64,000 bases of DNA. Origin: Desulfobacteraceae bacterium. Its GTDB lineage: Bacteria; Desulfobacterota; Desulfobacteria; Desulfobacterales; JACKCP01. Positions within the stretch are counted from its first letter, which is position 1. Each line of letters opens with the position of its first letter. The notes beneath the pieces are model-generated. The model was not told where the DNA came from. It was given only the letters and a program-made list of their open reading frames with translations, and ran no database searches. Shown here piece after piece: positions 9,070-17,816 of the stretch. Location: positions 144,741-208,740 of the forward strand of contig JACKCP010000004.1 in NCBI GenBank assembly GCA_020633955.1. The letters are read 5' to 3'. The translations under genes were made by a program, and so were the position numbers.

Positions 9070-9813
9070 ATGAAATTTAAACTATCTGCTTTGCTGGCTT
9101 CTTTATTCCTTGTTTTTTCATTCAGTGTATCTGCAAGGGATTTAAATACTGTATGTGATATCTGGCCCCCCTATCAGATTAAAGATGGCGGCAATCTCAC
9201 AGGCTACAGTGTTGAGCTTGTAAGGGCTGTTTCCGGAAAAATGAGTGTTCAGAATTTGTCTATAAAGGATTACCCATGGAAAAGAGCGCTTCACATGGTT
9301 ACTACAGGAGAAGTTGATGCTCTTTTTTCTGCTAACTACTCAAAGGAAAGGGAAGAGTTTGCCTTTTATCCAAAGGAGCCTCTCATAGTTTCTCCATGGG
9401 TTGTATGGGTAAAAGAGGGATCAGGAATAGATTTTAAGACTTTTGATGATCTGGCTGGATTAAACTGCGGTGTTGTAAGGGGATATTCATATACACCAGA
9501 ATTCTGGGATTTTTTAAAGACAAAGGGGCGTTTTTCAGAAGTTGCAGATGATGAGACAAACTTCAAGAAACTTAATGTGGACAGGGTAGATTATACTGTA
9601 TCCGAGCTGGGAAACGGGTATCAGATAATCAACAAGCTTGGTATTAAAGGTCTTGTTCCTATTTTGCATACACCAATTAAGGAAGACGGTCTTTATATCA
9701 TGTTCAACAAGGACAGAATTTCACAGGATTTTGTTGATGAGTTTTCAAAAGCACTTGAAGACTTTAAAAAAACAATGGAATTTCAGCAGCTTTATAATAA
9801 CTATTTCAAATAA
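9070..9813 (+). CDS. Periplasmic solute-binding protein, family 3 type
   Basis: The 247-residue protein has a clear signal peptide (ALLASLFLVFSFSVSA, cleavage after about residue 22) and a two-lobed SBP_bac_3 domain: LTGYSVELVRAVSGK early, VDALFSANYSKEREEFAFY in the middle and LAGLNCGVVRGYSYTPEF in the second lobe. Such proteins bind polar amino acids or similar ligands in the periplasm. No ABC permease or ATPase is adjacent, so it may serve a distant transporter or a sensor; the BvgS-like kinase at 24900 uses the same fold. GGAG precedes the start. Confidence 0.85.
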   Translation: MKFKLSALLASLFLVFSFSVSARDLNTVCDIWPPYQIKDGGNLTGYSVELVRAVSGKMSVQNLSIKDYPWKRALHMVTTGEVDALFSANYSKEREEFAFYPKEPLIVSPWVVWVKEGSGIDFKTFDDLAGLNCGVVRGYSYTPEFWDFLKTKGRFSEVADDETNFKKLNVDRVDYTVSELGNGYQIINKLGIKGLVPILHTPIKEDGLYIMFNKDRISQDFVDEFSKALEDFKKTMEFQQLYNNYFK

Positions 9814-9863
9814 ACTGAAACAGGTTTTTGTTGTTTTTTTAAATTGATATTATGCAAAGGAAT

Positions 9864-9901
9864 AAAAACAGGCTGTAAAAAATTTACGGCCTGTTTTTTT
9901 A
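9864..9901 (+). terminator. Intrinsic terminator of the solute-binding protein gene
   Basis: AAAAACAGGC (9864-9873) pairs with GCCTGTTTTT (9889-9898), extended inward by GTAAA/TTTAC, followed by an uninterrupted T-tract. Confidence 0.85.
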
Positions 9902-10133
9902 CTTTGAAGCTTTTCAAAACTCATTTTCTAAATTGATCAGCTTAGTTTTATTTGTATAAAGTACTTGAAAAAATTGGGTATGGAGAGTATTTCTGAAAAT
10001 TGTTTTTTTAAATGTTTTTAAAGATATTTATAGAGTGATTTTTTGAAGGTCTGTGTCTGATGAAATTTTAACTGATAAAGGCTGGATCTTTGGTCTGAGG
10101 AAAAAATTTTCTTTTTGGCCAGTCATTAATTTG

Positions 10134-10260
10134 TTATTGGCCGGCAAAAATATTTTTTTATTAATTTCAGGTTAAAAAAATAACCTTCAGGGTACTAAAC
10201 TATTTTGAGGATTAAATTTTGAATTAAGGCTGAAGTGAAACAGGTTTTTTGCAGCTGTTA
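10134..10260 (+). repeat. Degenerate TIR144 repeat
   Basis: The region shares with the copies at 27328 and 63045 the order TTGGCCG..AAAA, then TAACCTTCAGGGTAC, TATTTTGAGGATTAAATTTT, GAA.T.AGGCTGAA and a T-rich right end GCAGCTGTTAATT. The terminal parts are decayed. The remainder of the gap 9814-10310 holds only the terminator and AT-rich sequence. Confidence 0.7.
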
Positions 10261-10310
10261 ATTCGATTCCATGCATAACTTGGCTGTTAAACGATAGAAA
10301 GGGGTTTGGG

Positions 10311-11921
10311 TTGAAGTCAAAGCTTCCTCTGATAACCGAAATACTGGATTCAAATAGAATAAAATATAGTAATGATTGTGCTCTTGTAGAAATTGATCCA
10401 GGTAAAAATTCAAGAAAAACCCTTACCTGGGAAGAGTTTTCTTCCTTTTCAGGAAGGGTTGCGTCTAATCTAATGATAAATGGAATTAAAAAAGGCGATT
10501 GTGTTGTACATCTCATGATGAATTGCCTTGAATGGCTGCCTGTGTATTTCGGAATTTTAAAAACAGGCGGTCTTGCTGTTCCCATAAATTTCAGATTCAT
10601 GGCTCAGACAATTAAAAACTGCATAAACCTTGTTGAGGCAAAAGCTGTTTTTTTTGATGAAACATTTATTGGAAGATTGGATGAAATTTATGATGATCTG
10701 AAAGAACAAAATATTTTATTTGTTTTTACAGGCTCCAAGGAAATTATGCCTTTTTATGGAGTGCATATTTCTGATTTTTTATCTGCTGATGAAAAAAAGG
10801 ATCTGGTTGACTCAATTGAAATTAAGCCTGAAGATGATGCTGCAATGTATTTTACTTCCGGAACTACAGGTGATCCAAAGGCTGTTCTTCTTACCCATGA
10901 TAATCTTTCCTATGCCTGCGAAGTAGAGCATAAACATCACAGTCAGACACATGAGGATGTTTTTTTATGCATACCTCCGCTTTATCACACCGGAGCAAAA
11001 ATGCACTGGTTTGGAAGTCTTAAATCCGGGGGTAAGGGTGTTGTTCTCAAGGGAACCAAACCCCGGGATATTATTGAGGCAGTTTCAAGAGAATCTGTTT
11101 CCATAGTCTGGCTTCTTGTTCCCTGGGCCCATGATATTCTTGTGGCAATTGAAAATAAGGAACTTGATATAAAAGACTATGATCTTTCCAGGTGGCGTCT
11201 TATGCATATGGGTGCCCAGCCTGTGCCGGAAAGCCTCATAAGAAAATGGGAGGCTGTATTCCCTCACCATGAATATGATACAAATTACGGTCTTACAGAA
11301 GCCTCAGGTCCTGGCTGTGTGCATCTTGGAATGGACAATCTTGATAAGATCGGATCCATTGGGATTCCTGGCTATGGATGGAAATTTCAGATTGTTTACA
11401 GAAATATGGAACCTGTTCCAAGGGGTGAACCGGGAGAGCTCATAGTAAAGGGGCGGGGGGTAATGAAGGAATATTATAAAAACCGTGAAGCTACTGAAAA
11501 AACAATTAAAGACGGCTGGCTTAGAACCGGAGATATTGCAAGGGTTGATAAAGATGGTTTTATCTGGCTTCTTGACCGTAAAAAAGACGTAATAATTACA
11601 GGAGGAGAAAATATTTTTCCTGCTGAAATTGAGGATTTTATTTTATCTCATCCCAAAGTTCATGATGTTGCAGTAATTGGAACTCCTGACAAAAGGCTTG
11701 GAGAACTAGTTACTGCAATTGTCCAGCCTAAAAAAGGAAATGATATTTCAGAAGAGGAAATTATTGAGTTCTGCAGTAAAATACCAAGATACAGAAGGCC
11801 AAGAATTGTTCACTTTGACTATGTTCCGAGAAATCCCACAGGAAAAATTGAAAAGCCAAAATTAAGGAAAAAATTTACAGGAATTTATTCAAGCTTTAAA
11901 AGAGATTTTAATGATTATTAA
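10311..11921 (+). CDS. AMP-forming acyl-CoA synthetase/ligase
   Basis: Activates a carboxylic acid with ATP to an acyl-adenylate and transfers it to CoA. The 536-residue protein has the full ANL-superfamily signature: YFTSGTTGDPKAV (phosphate loop, about 183-195), YGLTEASG, the hinge and ATP-ribose aspartate in WLRTGDIARVDKDGF, LLDRKKDVIITGGENIFPAE, and the catalytic lysine in PTGKIEKPKLRK near the C-terminus. The start is a TTG preceded by GAAAGG; no in-frame ATG lies near. It is alone between long gaps. Substrate (medium/long-chain fatty or aromatic acid) cannot be decided. Confidence 0.87.
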   Translation: MKSKLPLITEILDSNRIKYSNDCALVEIDPGKNSRKTLTWEEFSSFSGRVASNLMINGIKKGDCVVHLMMNCLEWLPVYFGILKTGGLAVPINFRFMAQTIKNCINLVEAKAVFFDETFIGRLDEIYDDLKEQNILFVFTGSKEIMPFYGVHISDFLSADEKKDLVDSIEIKPEDDAAMYFTSGTTGDPKAVLLTHDNLSYACEVEHKHHSQTHEDVFLCIPPLYHTGAKMHWFGSLKSGGKGVVLKGTKPRDIIEAVSRESVSIVWLLVPWAHDILVAIENKELDIKDYDLSRWRLMHMGAQPVPESLIRKWEAVFPHHEYDTNYGLTEASGPGCVHLGMDNLDKIGSIGIPGYGWKFQIVYRNMEPVPRGEPGELIVKGRGVMKEYYKNREATEKTIKDGWLRTGDIARVDKDGFIWLLDRKKDVIITGGENIFPAEIEDFILSHPKVHDVAVIGTPDKRLGELVTAIVQPKKGNDISEEEIIEFCSKIPRYRRPRIVHFDYVPRNPTGKIEKPKLRKKFTGIYSSFKRDFNDY

Positions 11922-11950
11922 ATTTAAGTAAAGTATATTTCTTCAGCAAA

Positions 11951-11984
11951 AAGCCGTGTTTCACATTGAAATGAAATACGGCTT
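11951..11984. terminator. Hairpin between convergent genes
   Basis: AAGCCGTGTTTCA (11951-11963) pairs with TGAAATACGGCTT (11972-11984) with one G-T wobble. It lies between the acyl-CoA ligase and the NYN gene; its T-tract is better on the minus strand. Confidence 0.6.
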
Positions 11985-12002
11985 AATTGTGCTATTTTAT
12001 TT

Positions 12003-12060
12003 GTAACTGTTCAGTTCAATTTAGAACGGCTTTTTCTCAGTGTTTAAGCTTAATATTACC
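12003..12060 (+). repeat. PAL58 interspersed palindromic repeat, copy 2
   Basis: The ends are GTAACTGTTCAGTTC and AAGCTTAATATTACC, and the core AGAACGGCTTTTTCTCAG is identical to the copy at 21561. It is flanked by TTTTATTT on both sides (11995-12002 and 12061-12068), although this direct repeat is of low complexity. Confidence 0.78.
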
Positions 12061-12062
12061 TT

Positions 12063-12839
12063 TTATTTTTTCCATTTGAATTCACTGATATTTGTAGCCT
12101 TCAGACCGTCATCTGTATCTTCTATGTCAAATTCGAGAATTACCTTCTGATGCTTGAGATGGGCAACATAGGCAGTGTCAGTCGTTGGTCTGTCGTCTTT
12201 TAACACATCTTTTATATGGCAGAATATGTCATGCCTTGAATCATGGAGTCCAAGTCCTGTTCTCATGGTTATGAAGCCAAAACCCCTTTCTTCATTAAAG
12301 GCATGCATTATTCCTCTGTTTCTTCCCTGATCATCGTTTCCAATGAGACCGGGGATTAAAAATCCGGAAAAGTGATTGTCAACTTCTCTTACAAGGTCAT
12401 TGCTTGTGTTTGCAAAAGACAGGAGATCAACTCTTTTGCCCCGATTCTGAAGTGCACGTACAAGTCTTAAAAAATCTCCGTCACCGCTGCCAAGAAGAAT
12501 ATAGTCAAGGTTATCGGACTGAAGCAGTGCGTCTACTGCAAGATCAAGGTCTGCATTTGCCTTTACAACCAGTTCACCAGCAGAATCAACGTAACGCCTG
12601 ACTTCCTTTAAAACAAGATGAAATCCAGTCCTTCTTATGGCATCGCGGTAATTTTCATTTCTGATTCTGTACTGATGATCCTGCATTTCTCTGTCAACGT
12701 CAATTGCAAGGTAGGCGTTGGCCCTTAACATTCTTGTTCCTTGAGCTTCTACAAGGTCTTTTATTATTTCATATCTTATGCCCCATCCGCCGTTTCTGCT
12801 TAAGTTCTCGGCATCAAGGAAAATTCCAGCTTTAAGCAT
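12063..12839 (-). CDS. NYN-domain (PIN-like) protein with C-terminal cold-shock-like domain
   Basis: The first 165 or so residues form a NYN/LabA-type PIN-like nuclease domain: acidic Asp9 in AGIFLDAEN, a second acidic block in ANADLDLAVDALL, and LLGSGDGDFLRLVRALQ. Residues from about 175 resemble a cold-shock fold (GIMHAFNEERGFGFITMRTG followed by HDIFCHIKDVL), which would bind single-stranded RNA or DNA. Together they suggest an RNA-processing enzyme that selects its target through the second domain; this is inference. It is the last of three close minus-strand genes, with 18 nt to the DUF985 gene. Confidence 0.78.
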   Translation of the reverse strand: MLKAGIFLDAENLSRNGGWGIRYEIIKDLVEAQGTRMLRANAYLAIDVDREMQDHQYRIRNENYRDAIRRTGFHLVLKEVRRYVDSAGELVVKANADLDLAVDALLQSDNLDYILLGSGDGDFLRLVRALQNRGKRVDLLSFANTSNDLVREVDNHFSGFLIPGLIGNDDQGRNRGIMHAFNEERGFGFITMRTGLGLHDSRHDIFCHIKDVLKDDRPTTDTAYVAHLKHQKVILEFDIEDTDDGLKATNISEFKWKK

Positions 12840-12857
12840 TTTTAACTACCTTTTCAT

Positions 12858-13367
12858 TTAATCCGCATCAGCGGTAAGTTTTGTTATAAGTTCTTTTTCC
12901 ATGGGAAATTTTTTTAAGAGCTTGATTTTATCCGGTTCTTCATAATCTGAAAAATCAAAACCCGGAGACATTGTTGTTCCCATGAGAGCATAACTGCCTC
13001 CCTCCAAAAGAGTTGAGCCCTGCCAGGTATTTGCAGGTACAGTAAACTGTGGAATTTCATTTTTTTCTAATCGGTTTCCTAAAATAATTTTTTTTAACTT
13101 ATCATCAGGATAAATTAAAAGCATAAGTACCGGGTCTCCCGAGTAAAAGTGGTAAATCTCATCTGATTTCAGTCTGTGCAGTCTTGATTTTGTATCTTGG
13201 TTTAAAAGATAATAAATGGCGGTTTTTAAAACTTTGTCATTACAATAATCATTTTTCAAAAACTCTTTTTTAATTATCCGGGAAGACCTGTATGTCTGAT
13301 AATAATATCCTCCTTCCTTTTCAAGCGGTACAAGTTTTAATTTTTTTATTATAAAGTCAGAGTCCAT
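12858..13367 (-). CDS. DUF985 cupin-fold protein
   Basis: A 169-residue protein with the DUF985 layout: EGGYYYQTYRSS near residue 18, TAIYYLL, then the cupin core SRLHRLKSDEIYHFYSGDPVLMLL and the later TVPANTWQGSTLLEGGSYALMGTTMSPGFDFSDYE. The fold resembles metal- or sugar-binding cupins. The family has no firm biochemical function. It lies 23 nt after the histidine kinase gene and 18 nt before the NYN gene, so all three may share a transcript. Confidence 0.8.
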   Translation of the reverse strand: MDSDFIIKKLKLVPLEKEGGYYYQTYRSSRIIKKEFLKNDYCNDKVLKTAIYYLLNQDTKSRLHRLKSDEIYHFYSGDPVLMLLIYPDDKLKKIILGNRLEKNEIPQFTVPANTWQGSTLLEGGSYALMGTTMSPGFDFSDYEEPDKIKLLKKFPMEKELITKLTADAD

Positions 13368-13390
13368 ACAATCAAATCCTTATATTTTTT

Positions 13391-15355
13391 TTACTCGTCC
13401 TTTTCAAGTGGAAGATAAATAAAAAATGATGTTCCTTTTTTTTCTTCAGATTCCAGTTTGATTTTTCCGCTGTGCTTTTTTACAAGGTCGTAAACAACGT
13501 GCAGTCCAAGTCCTGTTCCCTGTCCAACCGGCTTGGTTGAGAAAAAAGGATCAAATATTTTATCCCTGATATTGGCAGGTATACCGTCTCCAGTATCTGA
13601 TATTTTTATTACACAATAATTGTTTTCAATAAATGTCCTGATTGTGATTGTTCCTGTTTTTTGTATTGCCTGGGCTGAGTTTATTATTAAATTCGTGAGA
13701 ATCTGATTAATTCTCTGGGGATAGCATCTGATTTTTGGAAGTTTGCCATATTCCTTTACAATATTGGCTTTATATTTGATTTCATTGTGAATTACATTAA
13801 GTGTGGAGTCTATGCACTGGTGAATGTCAACTGGAATTTTTTCTGTTGTCTCTCTGTGTGCAAAAAATTTGAGATCGGCAATTATTGAGAGAATTCTATC
13901 TATACCTTCTTTTGTTTCATCGAAGATGCATTGAATATCATTTTTTATAAATTCAAAATCCATTTCTTTTTTCAGGGTGTGAATTTTTTTTATATAATCT
14001 TCAAATTTTTCAGCCTTGGCAGATTCAAGTTTTTCATAGTACCTGAGAAGTTTTATAATTTCTTGTGCATATTGCTGAAGTGTTGAAAAATTTGTTTTAA
14101 TGAATCCAAGAGGATTGTTGATTTCATGGGCAATACCTGCAGAAAGCTGTCCTATTGATGCCATTTTTTCTGACTGAACAAGCTGAGACTGTGCTGTTTT
14201 AAGTCTTCTAACAGTACTTTCAAGATTCTGGGTTTTTTCAAGTATTATTGATTCCAGATTCCTGTTATATTCATAAAGATTTTTTTCAGCAGTTTTTCTT
14301 TTGAAAATTTCATTCTGGAGCTGATTGTTTTTTTGCCTGATGATTTTTTGTCTTGTAATTTCCTCGTCAACTTTAACTTTTAAGCCGATATTTTTTGAAT
14401 TAAGCCTCCACCAGAAAAAAAGACCAAGTACAGCACCCGTTAAAAGAATCAGCATGGAAAAAATAATAAGGGCAGGGGACTGCTCTTTGAAATGTTTTTC
14501 AGGTATAATCTGGACAAGATAAAAATCAGAATCCGACAGTTTTGCCCCAAAAAACTTTATTAATCCCCGTTTGAAGATTTTCATCTTAAGTCCCTGAAAA
14601 TCTGGTTTTGAAAGATTTGCCTTAAAAAGATGGAGGTTTTCTTTTAAAATGGAAAATAATTCATAATTTTTTTCAGAGGCTACAGCAACTTCCCCATTTG
14701 CATAAAAAAGTATTGTTGCAGATCCTGGGTTGTGGAATGAAGCCAGGAAGTTTTTTTCAATAAGGTCTTTTTTTAGCCATGCATAAATGTCACCCCTGAA
14801 TTCACCTTTAAAAAATACAGGTGTTTTCATAATAAAAAAGTTCTCAAAGGATACAATTGATCTTTCAGCAAAAATCACTTTCTTTAAAAGGCATTTATTT
14901 TTTTGCTCAATGTTTTTTTCGTTTGTATCAATTATGCAGTCACCTTCCTTGTTTGTGAGCTGAATTCTTGAATATATTGGAGACTTGTTGAAATCTTTTT
15001 TTGCGATAAGCCATAAAAATCTGTCTTTAATTGCACTTAGACTTGTTTGAAGGCCGTATTTAAGGCTCATTCCAAGTGCTTTATTCTCATAGTATGCAGT
15101 TAAATATCTTGACGATATTAGCTCATTAAGATCGTTTTTTCTTTCTGCAAGAAAATAGTTTAATGCAACGGCTGTTTTTTCGAGTTCTTTCTGGCTCTGG
15201 AGATCCTTTGTTTTATTCAGTTCCCGGTATGTTGTGTACTGAAATGTGATTGTCATTCCCATAAAAAGGGAAAGAAGAAGTGTAAAGGCAGCTGCCGAAG
15301 CATTTTTAAAAAAAGTTAGTTTGCCTGGTTTATATTGTGTTAGTTCGGATTCCAT
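13391..15355 (-). CDS. Membrane sensor histidine kinase with extracytoplasmic sensor domain
   Basis: The 654-residue kinase is anchored by a helix at about residues 17-38 and a second at about 298-322 (LIIFSMLILLTGAVLGLFFWW). The 260 residues between them form a Cache-like periplasmic sensor. A coiled coil (about 330-400, ending LKTAQSQLVQSEKMASIGQLS) leads to HisKA with His410 in AGIAHEINNPLGF, then an ATPase domain with NLIINSAQAI, ISDTGDGIP and GQGTGLGLHVVYDLV. There is no receiver domain and no neighbouring response regulator, so its partner is elsewhere. The start follows AGGATC. Ligand unknown. Confidence 0.87.
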   Translation of the reverse strand: MESELTQYKPGKLTFFKNASAAAFTLLLSLFMGMTITFQYTTYRELNKTKDLQSQKELEKTAVALNYFLAERKNDLNELISSRYLTAYYENKALGMSLKYGLQTSLSAIKDRFLWLIAKKDFNKSPIYSRIQLTNKEGDCIIDTNEKNIEQKNKCLLKKVIFAERSIVSFENFFIMKTPVFFKGEFRGDIYAWLKKDLIEKNFLASFHNPGSATILFYANGEVAVASEKNYELFSILKENLHLFKANLSKPDFQGLKMKIFKRGLIKFFGAKLSDSDFYLVQIIPEKHFKEQSPALIIFSMLILLTGAVLGLFFWWRLNSKNIGLKVKVDEEITRQKIIRQKNNQLQNEIFKRKTAEKNLYEYNRNLESIILEKTQNLESTVRRLKTAQSQLVQSEKMASIGQLSAGIAHEINNPLGFIKTNFSTLQQYAQEIIKLLRYYEKLESAKAEKFEDYIKKIHTLKKEMDFEFIKNDIQCIFDETKEGIDRILSIIADLKFFAHRETTEKIPVDIHQCIDSTLNVIHNEIKYKANIVKEYGKLPKIRCYPQRINQILTNLIINSAQAIQKTGTITIRTFIENNYCVIKISDTGDGIPANIRDKIFDPFFSTKPVGQGTGLGLHVVYDLVKKHSGKIKLESEEKKGTSFFIYLPLEKDE

Positions 15356-15652
15356 TAAATAAGATCCTGACTTTAACTGATTGAAAATTTAAAATAATTG
15401 ATTAAAAAGCAGTGTCTGAAATAAAAATTTGATTTTAAAGAGTACTTTTTTTTTGTTTAACAGGTCAAATTTTTTATTAAAATATGTAACTATTTAGCTG
15501 AAAAAAGAAAAAAAAGCCAGTTTAAGGAAAGATAAGGATGCTGGATTTTTTCTGAGCAGATTTCAGGAGATAATTTTTTTATCCCCTGAATCAAAGCATA
15601 TTTGGAACCTGGCTCAGAAAAATAAAAAAGCAAATTTGATTTTTTTATCCAG
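15356..15652. other. Intergenic region with repeat debris
   Basis: Upstream of the kinase gene. GTAACTATTTAGCTG at 15487 looks like a PAL58 left end, and a hairpin formed by TTCAGGAGATAA and TTATCCCCTGAA lies near 15562-15593. No gene was seen. Confidence 0.4.
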
Positions 15653-15782
15653 GTAACTATTCAGGTTGAAACTGATAAAAAAGCCGGTTTCTGGAGATAT
15701 TCTTTTTCTCCTGCTGGAGTTTAAACCACAATGAGAATCAGAAAGAATGCACCGGCTTTTTCGATTTAAAGTGAGCAGTTAC
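15653..15782 (-). repeat. Long PAL58-related element with inverted ends, downstream of thrS
   Basis: A 130-bp segment bounded by GTAACTATTCAGGTTG on the left and the inverse AAAGTGAGCAGTTAC on the right. Inside, AAAAAAGCCGGT faces ACCGGCTTTTT, so the whole can fold as one hairpin. It shares its terminal 15 bases with PAL58, has a longer middle, and may double as the thrS terminator. Confidence 0.6.
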
Positions 15783-15786
15783 TATT

Positions 15787-17700
15787 TTAGATAATATCAA
15801 GAGAAAGGGCTCTTGATATTATCTGTTCCTTTACTTTCTCAATGAATTCATTCTGGTTTACTCCCATTTTGACTTTACCTTCAAGAGTTCTGACAGAAAA
15901 AGTTTTTTCGTTTATTTCCTTTTCTCCTATTGTGAGAATAAGAGGAATCTGTGACATTTGTGCATCTCTTACTTTTCTTTTAAGACTTTCAGAACGGTCA
16001 TCTATTTTAACTCTGATTTTGTTTTTTCTAAGAGTTTCCATAATTTTTTCAGCCTCAGGAATCAATGCATCATTTACAGGCAGAAGAACTGCCTGTACAG
16101 GAGCAAGCCATAGAGGAAAACGCCCTGCAAAATGCTCTGTCAAAATTCCAAGAAATCTCTCAATTGAACCGTAAATAACTCTGTGAATCATTATTGGTCT
16201 CAGTTTTTCATTTGACTGGCCAATATATGAAAGGTCAAATCTTTCGGGAAGTGACATATCAAGCTGGACTGTTCCGCACTGCCATGTTCTTTCAAGTGCA
16301 TCTTCAATATGAACATCAATTTTGGGGCCGTAAAAGGCACCGTCTCCTTCATTTATTTTAAATTCCTTGCCATATTTTACAAGTGCAGATTTAAGGCCGT
16401 TTGTTGCCATTTCCCATTGTTCGTCCGAGCCGATTGACTTATCCGGTCTTGTTGAAAGTTCGAGGTGGAAATTAAGGCCAAAAGTGGAATACATTTTATC
16501 AATAAGATTTAAAACCCCAAGTATTTCGGTTTCAATCTGGTCAGGAGTCATGAAAATATGTGCGTCATCCTGGTGAAATGCCCTTACCCTGAAAAGTCCT
16601 GAAAGTACCCCGCTTGCCTCATGTCTGTGAACAAGGCCTATTTCTCCTGCCCTGTATGGAAGATCCCTGTAGGAAAACTGTCTTGACTTGAAAAGTATCA
16701 TTCCGCCAGGACAGTTCATTGGCTTTATTGCGTATTCATAATCTTCAATTACAGAAGTATACATGTTTTCGCGGTAGTTTTCCCAGTGGCCGCTTTTTAT
16801 CCAAAGATCCTTTGTAAGCATTACAGGAGTTTTTGTTTCAACATACCCTGCATTTTCATGCTCTTGTCTCCAGTATTCAAGAAGCTGATTCCACAATACC
16901 ATTCCGTTTGCGTGGAAAAAAGGCATTCCTGCACCTTCTTCATGAAAGCTGAAAAGATCCAGCTGCTGGCCAATTTTTCTGTGATCCCTTTTTTTTGCCT
17001 CTTCAAGAAAGTTCAGATATTTATTGAGTTCTTTCTTGTCAAAAAAGGCTGTGCCGTAAATTCTCTGGAGCTGTGTATTTGAGCTGTCTGCCCTCCAGTA
17101 GGCTCCTGAAACCTTCATAAGTTTTACGGCCTTTATCATTCCTGTATGGGGAATATGGGGGCCGCGGCAGAGATCCTTGAATATTCCCTGCTCATAAACC
17201 GAAATTTCTGCATCTTCCGGAAGTTCGTTTATAAGTTCAATTTTATATTCATTGTCAGAAAAAATTTTTTTTGCATCTTCCTTTGAAAGAACCTGCCTTT
17301 TAAAAGGTTTTTTTTCCTTTATTATGTTTTTCATTTCCTGCTCAATTTTTTCAAGATCAGATTCTGAAACAGGAGGCATGTCTATATCATAGTAAAACCC
17401 GTCTTTTACAACAGGCCCAATTGTAAGTTTTGCATCAGGGTAAAGATTTAAAACAGCTTCAGCAAGCACATGAGCCGCACTGTGTCTCATAATTTCAAGA
17501 GATTCTTCATCCTTTGGTGTAAGGATTTTTATTTTTGTATCTCTTAATATTGGAAGGTTTATATCTTTAATTCCATCATCTGTAATACATGCAACAGAGT
17601 TTGAAGCAAGTCCTTCAGAAATTTTTAAAGCCACATCATAACCTGTTGGCGGATTTTCATAGCTTTGAACGCTTTTGTCTGGAAGTTCTATTTGTATCAT
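15787..17700 (-). CDS. thrS: Threonyl-tRNA synthetase
   Basis: Charges tRNA-Thr with threonine. The 637-residue protein has the standard order: an N-terminal TGS domain (1-60), an editing domain with HSAAHVLAEAV and the CRGPHIPHTG motif, then the class II catalytic core with YAIKPMNCPGGMILF (zinc-binding cysteine), the motif 2 region VHRHEASGVLSGLFRVRAF with its HQDDAHIF extension, motif 3 near VIYGSIERFLGILTEHF, and the anticodon-binding domain. Length is normal. It is not followed by infC as in many bacteria. It is divergent from rnd with 116 bp between; that gap is too short for a T-box leader and none is visible. Confidence 0.97.
   Translation of the reverse strand: MIQIELPDKSVQSYENPPTGYDVALKISEGLASNSVACITDDGIKDINLPILRDTKIKILTPKDEESLEIMRHSAAHVLAEAVLNLYPDAKLTIGPVVKDGFYYDIDMPPVSESDLEKIEQEMKNIIKEKKPFKRQVLSKEDAKKIFSDNEYKIELINELPEDAEISVYEQGIFKDLCRGPHIPHTGMIKAVKLMKVSGAYWRADSSNTQLQRIYGTAFFDKKELNKYLNFLEEAKKRDHRKIGQQLDLFSFHEEGAGMPFFHANGMVLWNQLLEYWRQEHENAGYVETKTPVMLTKDLWIKSGHWENYRENMYTSVIEDYEYAIKPMNCPGGMILFKSRQFSYRDLPYRAGEIGLVHRHEASGVLSGLFRVRAFHQDDAHIFMTPDQIETEILGVLNLIDKMYSTFGLNFHLELSTRPDKSIGSDEQWEMATNGLKSALVKYGKEFKINEGDGAFYGPKIDVHIEDALERTWQCGTVQLDMSLPERFDLSYIGQSNEKLRPIMIHRVIYGSIERFLGILTEHFAGRFPLWLAPVQAVLLPVNDALIPEAEKIMETLRKNKIRVKIDDRSESLKRKVRDAQMSQIPLILTIGEKEINEKTFSVRTLEGKVKMGVNQNEFIEKVKEQIISRALSLDII
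15790..15823 (-). promoter_or_regulatory. Perfect 14-bp inverted repeat at the 3' end of thrS
   Basis: GATAATATCAAGAG (15790-15803) and CTCTTGATATTATC (15810-15823) flank a 6-nt loop within the last codons of thrS, up to its stop. There is no T-tract, so this may stabilise the mRNA or be a half of a mobile-element target rather than a classic terminator. Confidence 0.5.
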
Positions 17701-17816
17701 GAGAGCCTGTCTCCGGTTTTTTTATTGTTTTTCTCAGTTCAAAAATGTAAAAAATAAAAGCCCTGATTTGGGCAAAGAAAAAAACTAGCAGAAAAAGAGG
17801 TATTAGGCAATCAGGA

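Noticed and set aside
17701..17816. T-box leader upstream of thrS
   Set aside because: The divergent gap is only 116 nt, with no T-box sequence, specifier stem or terminator visible.
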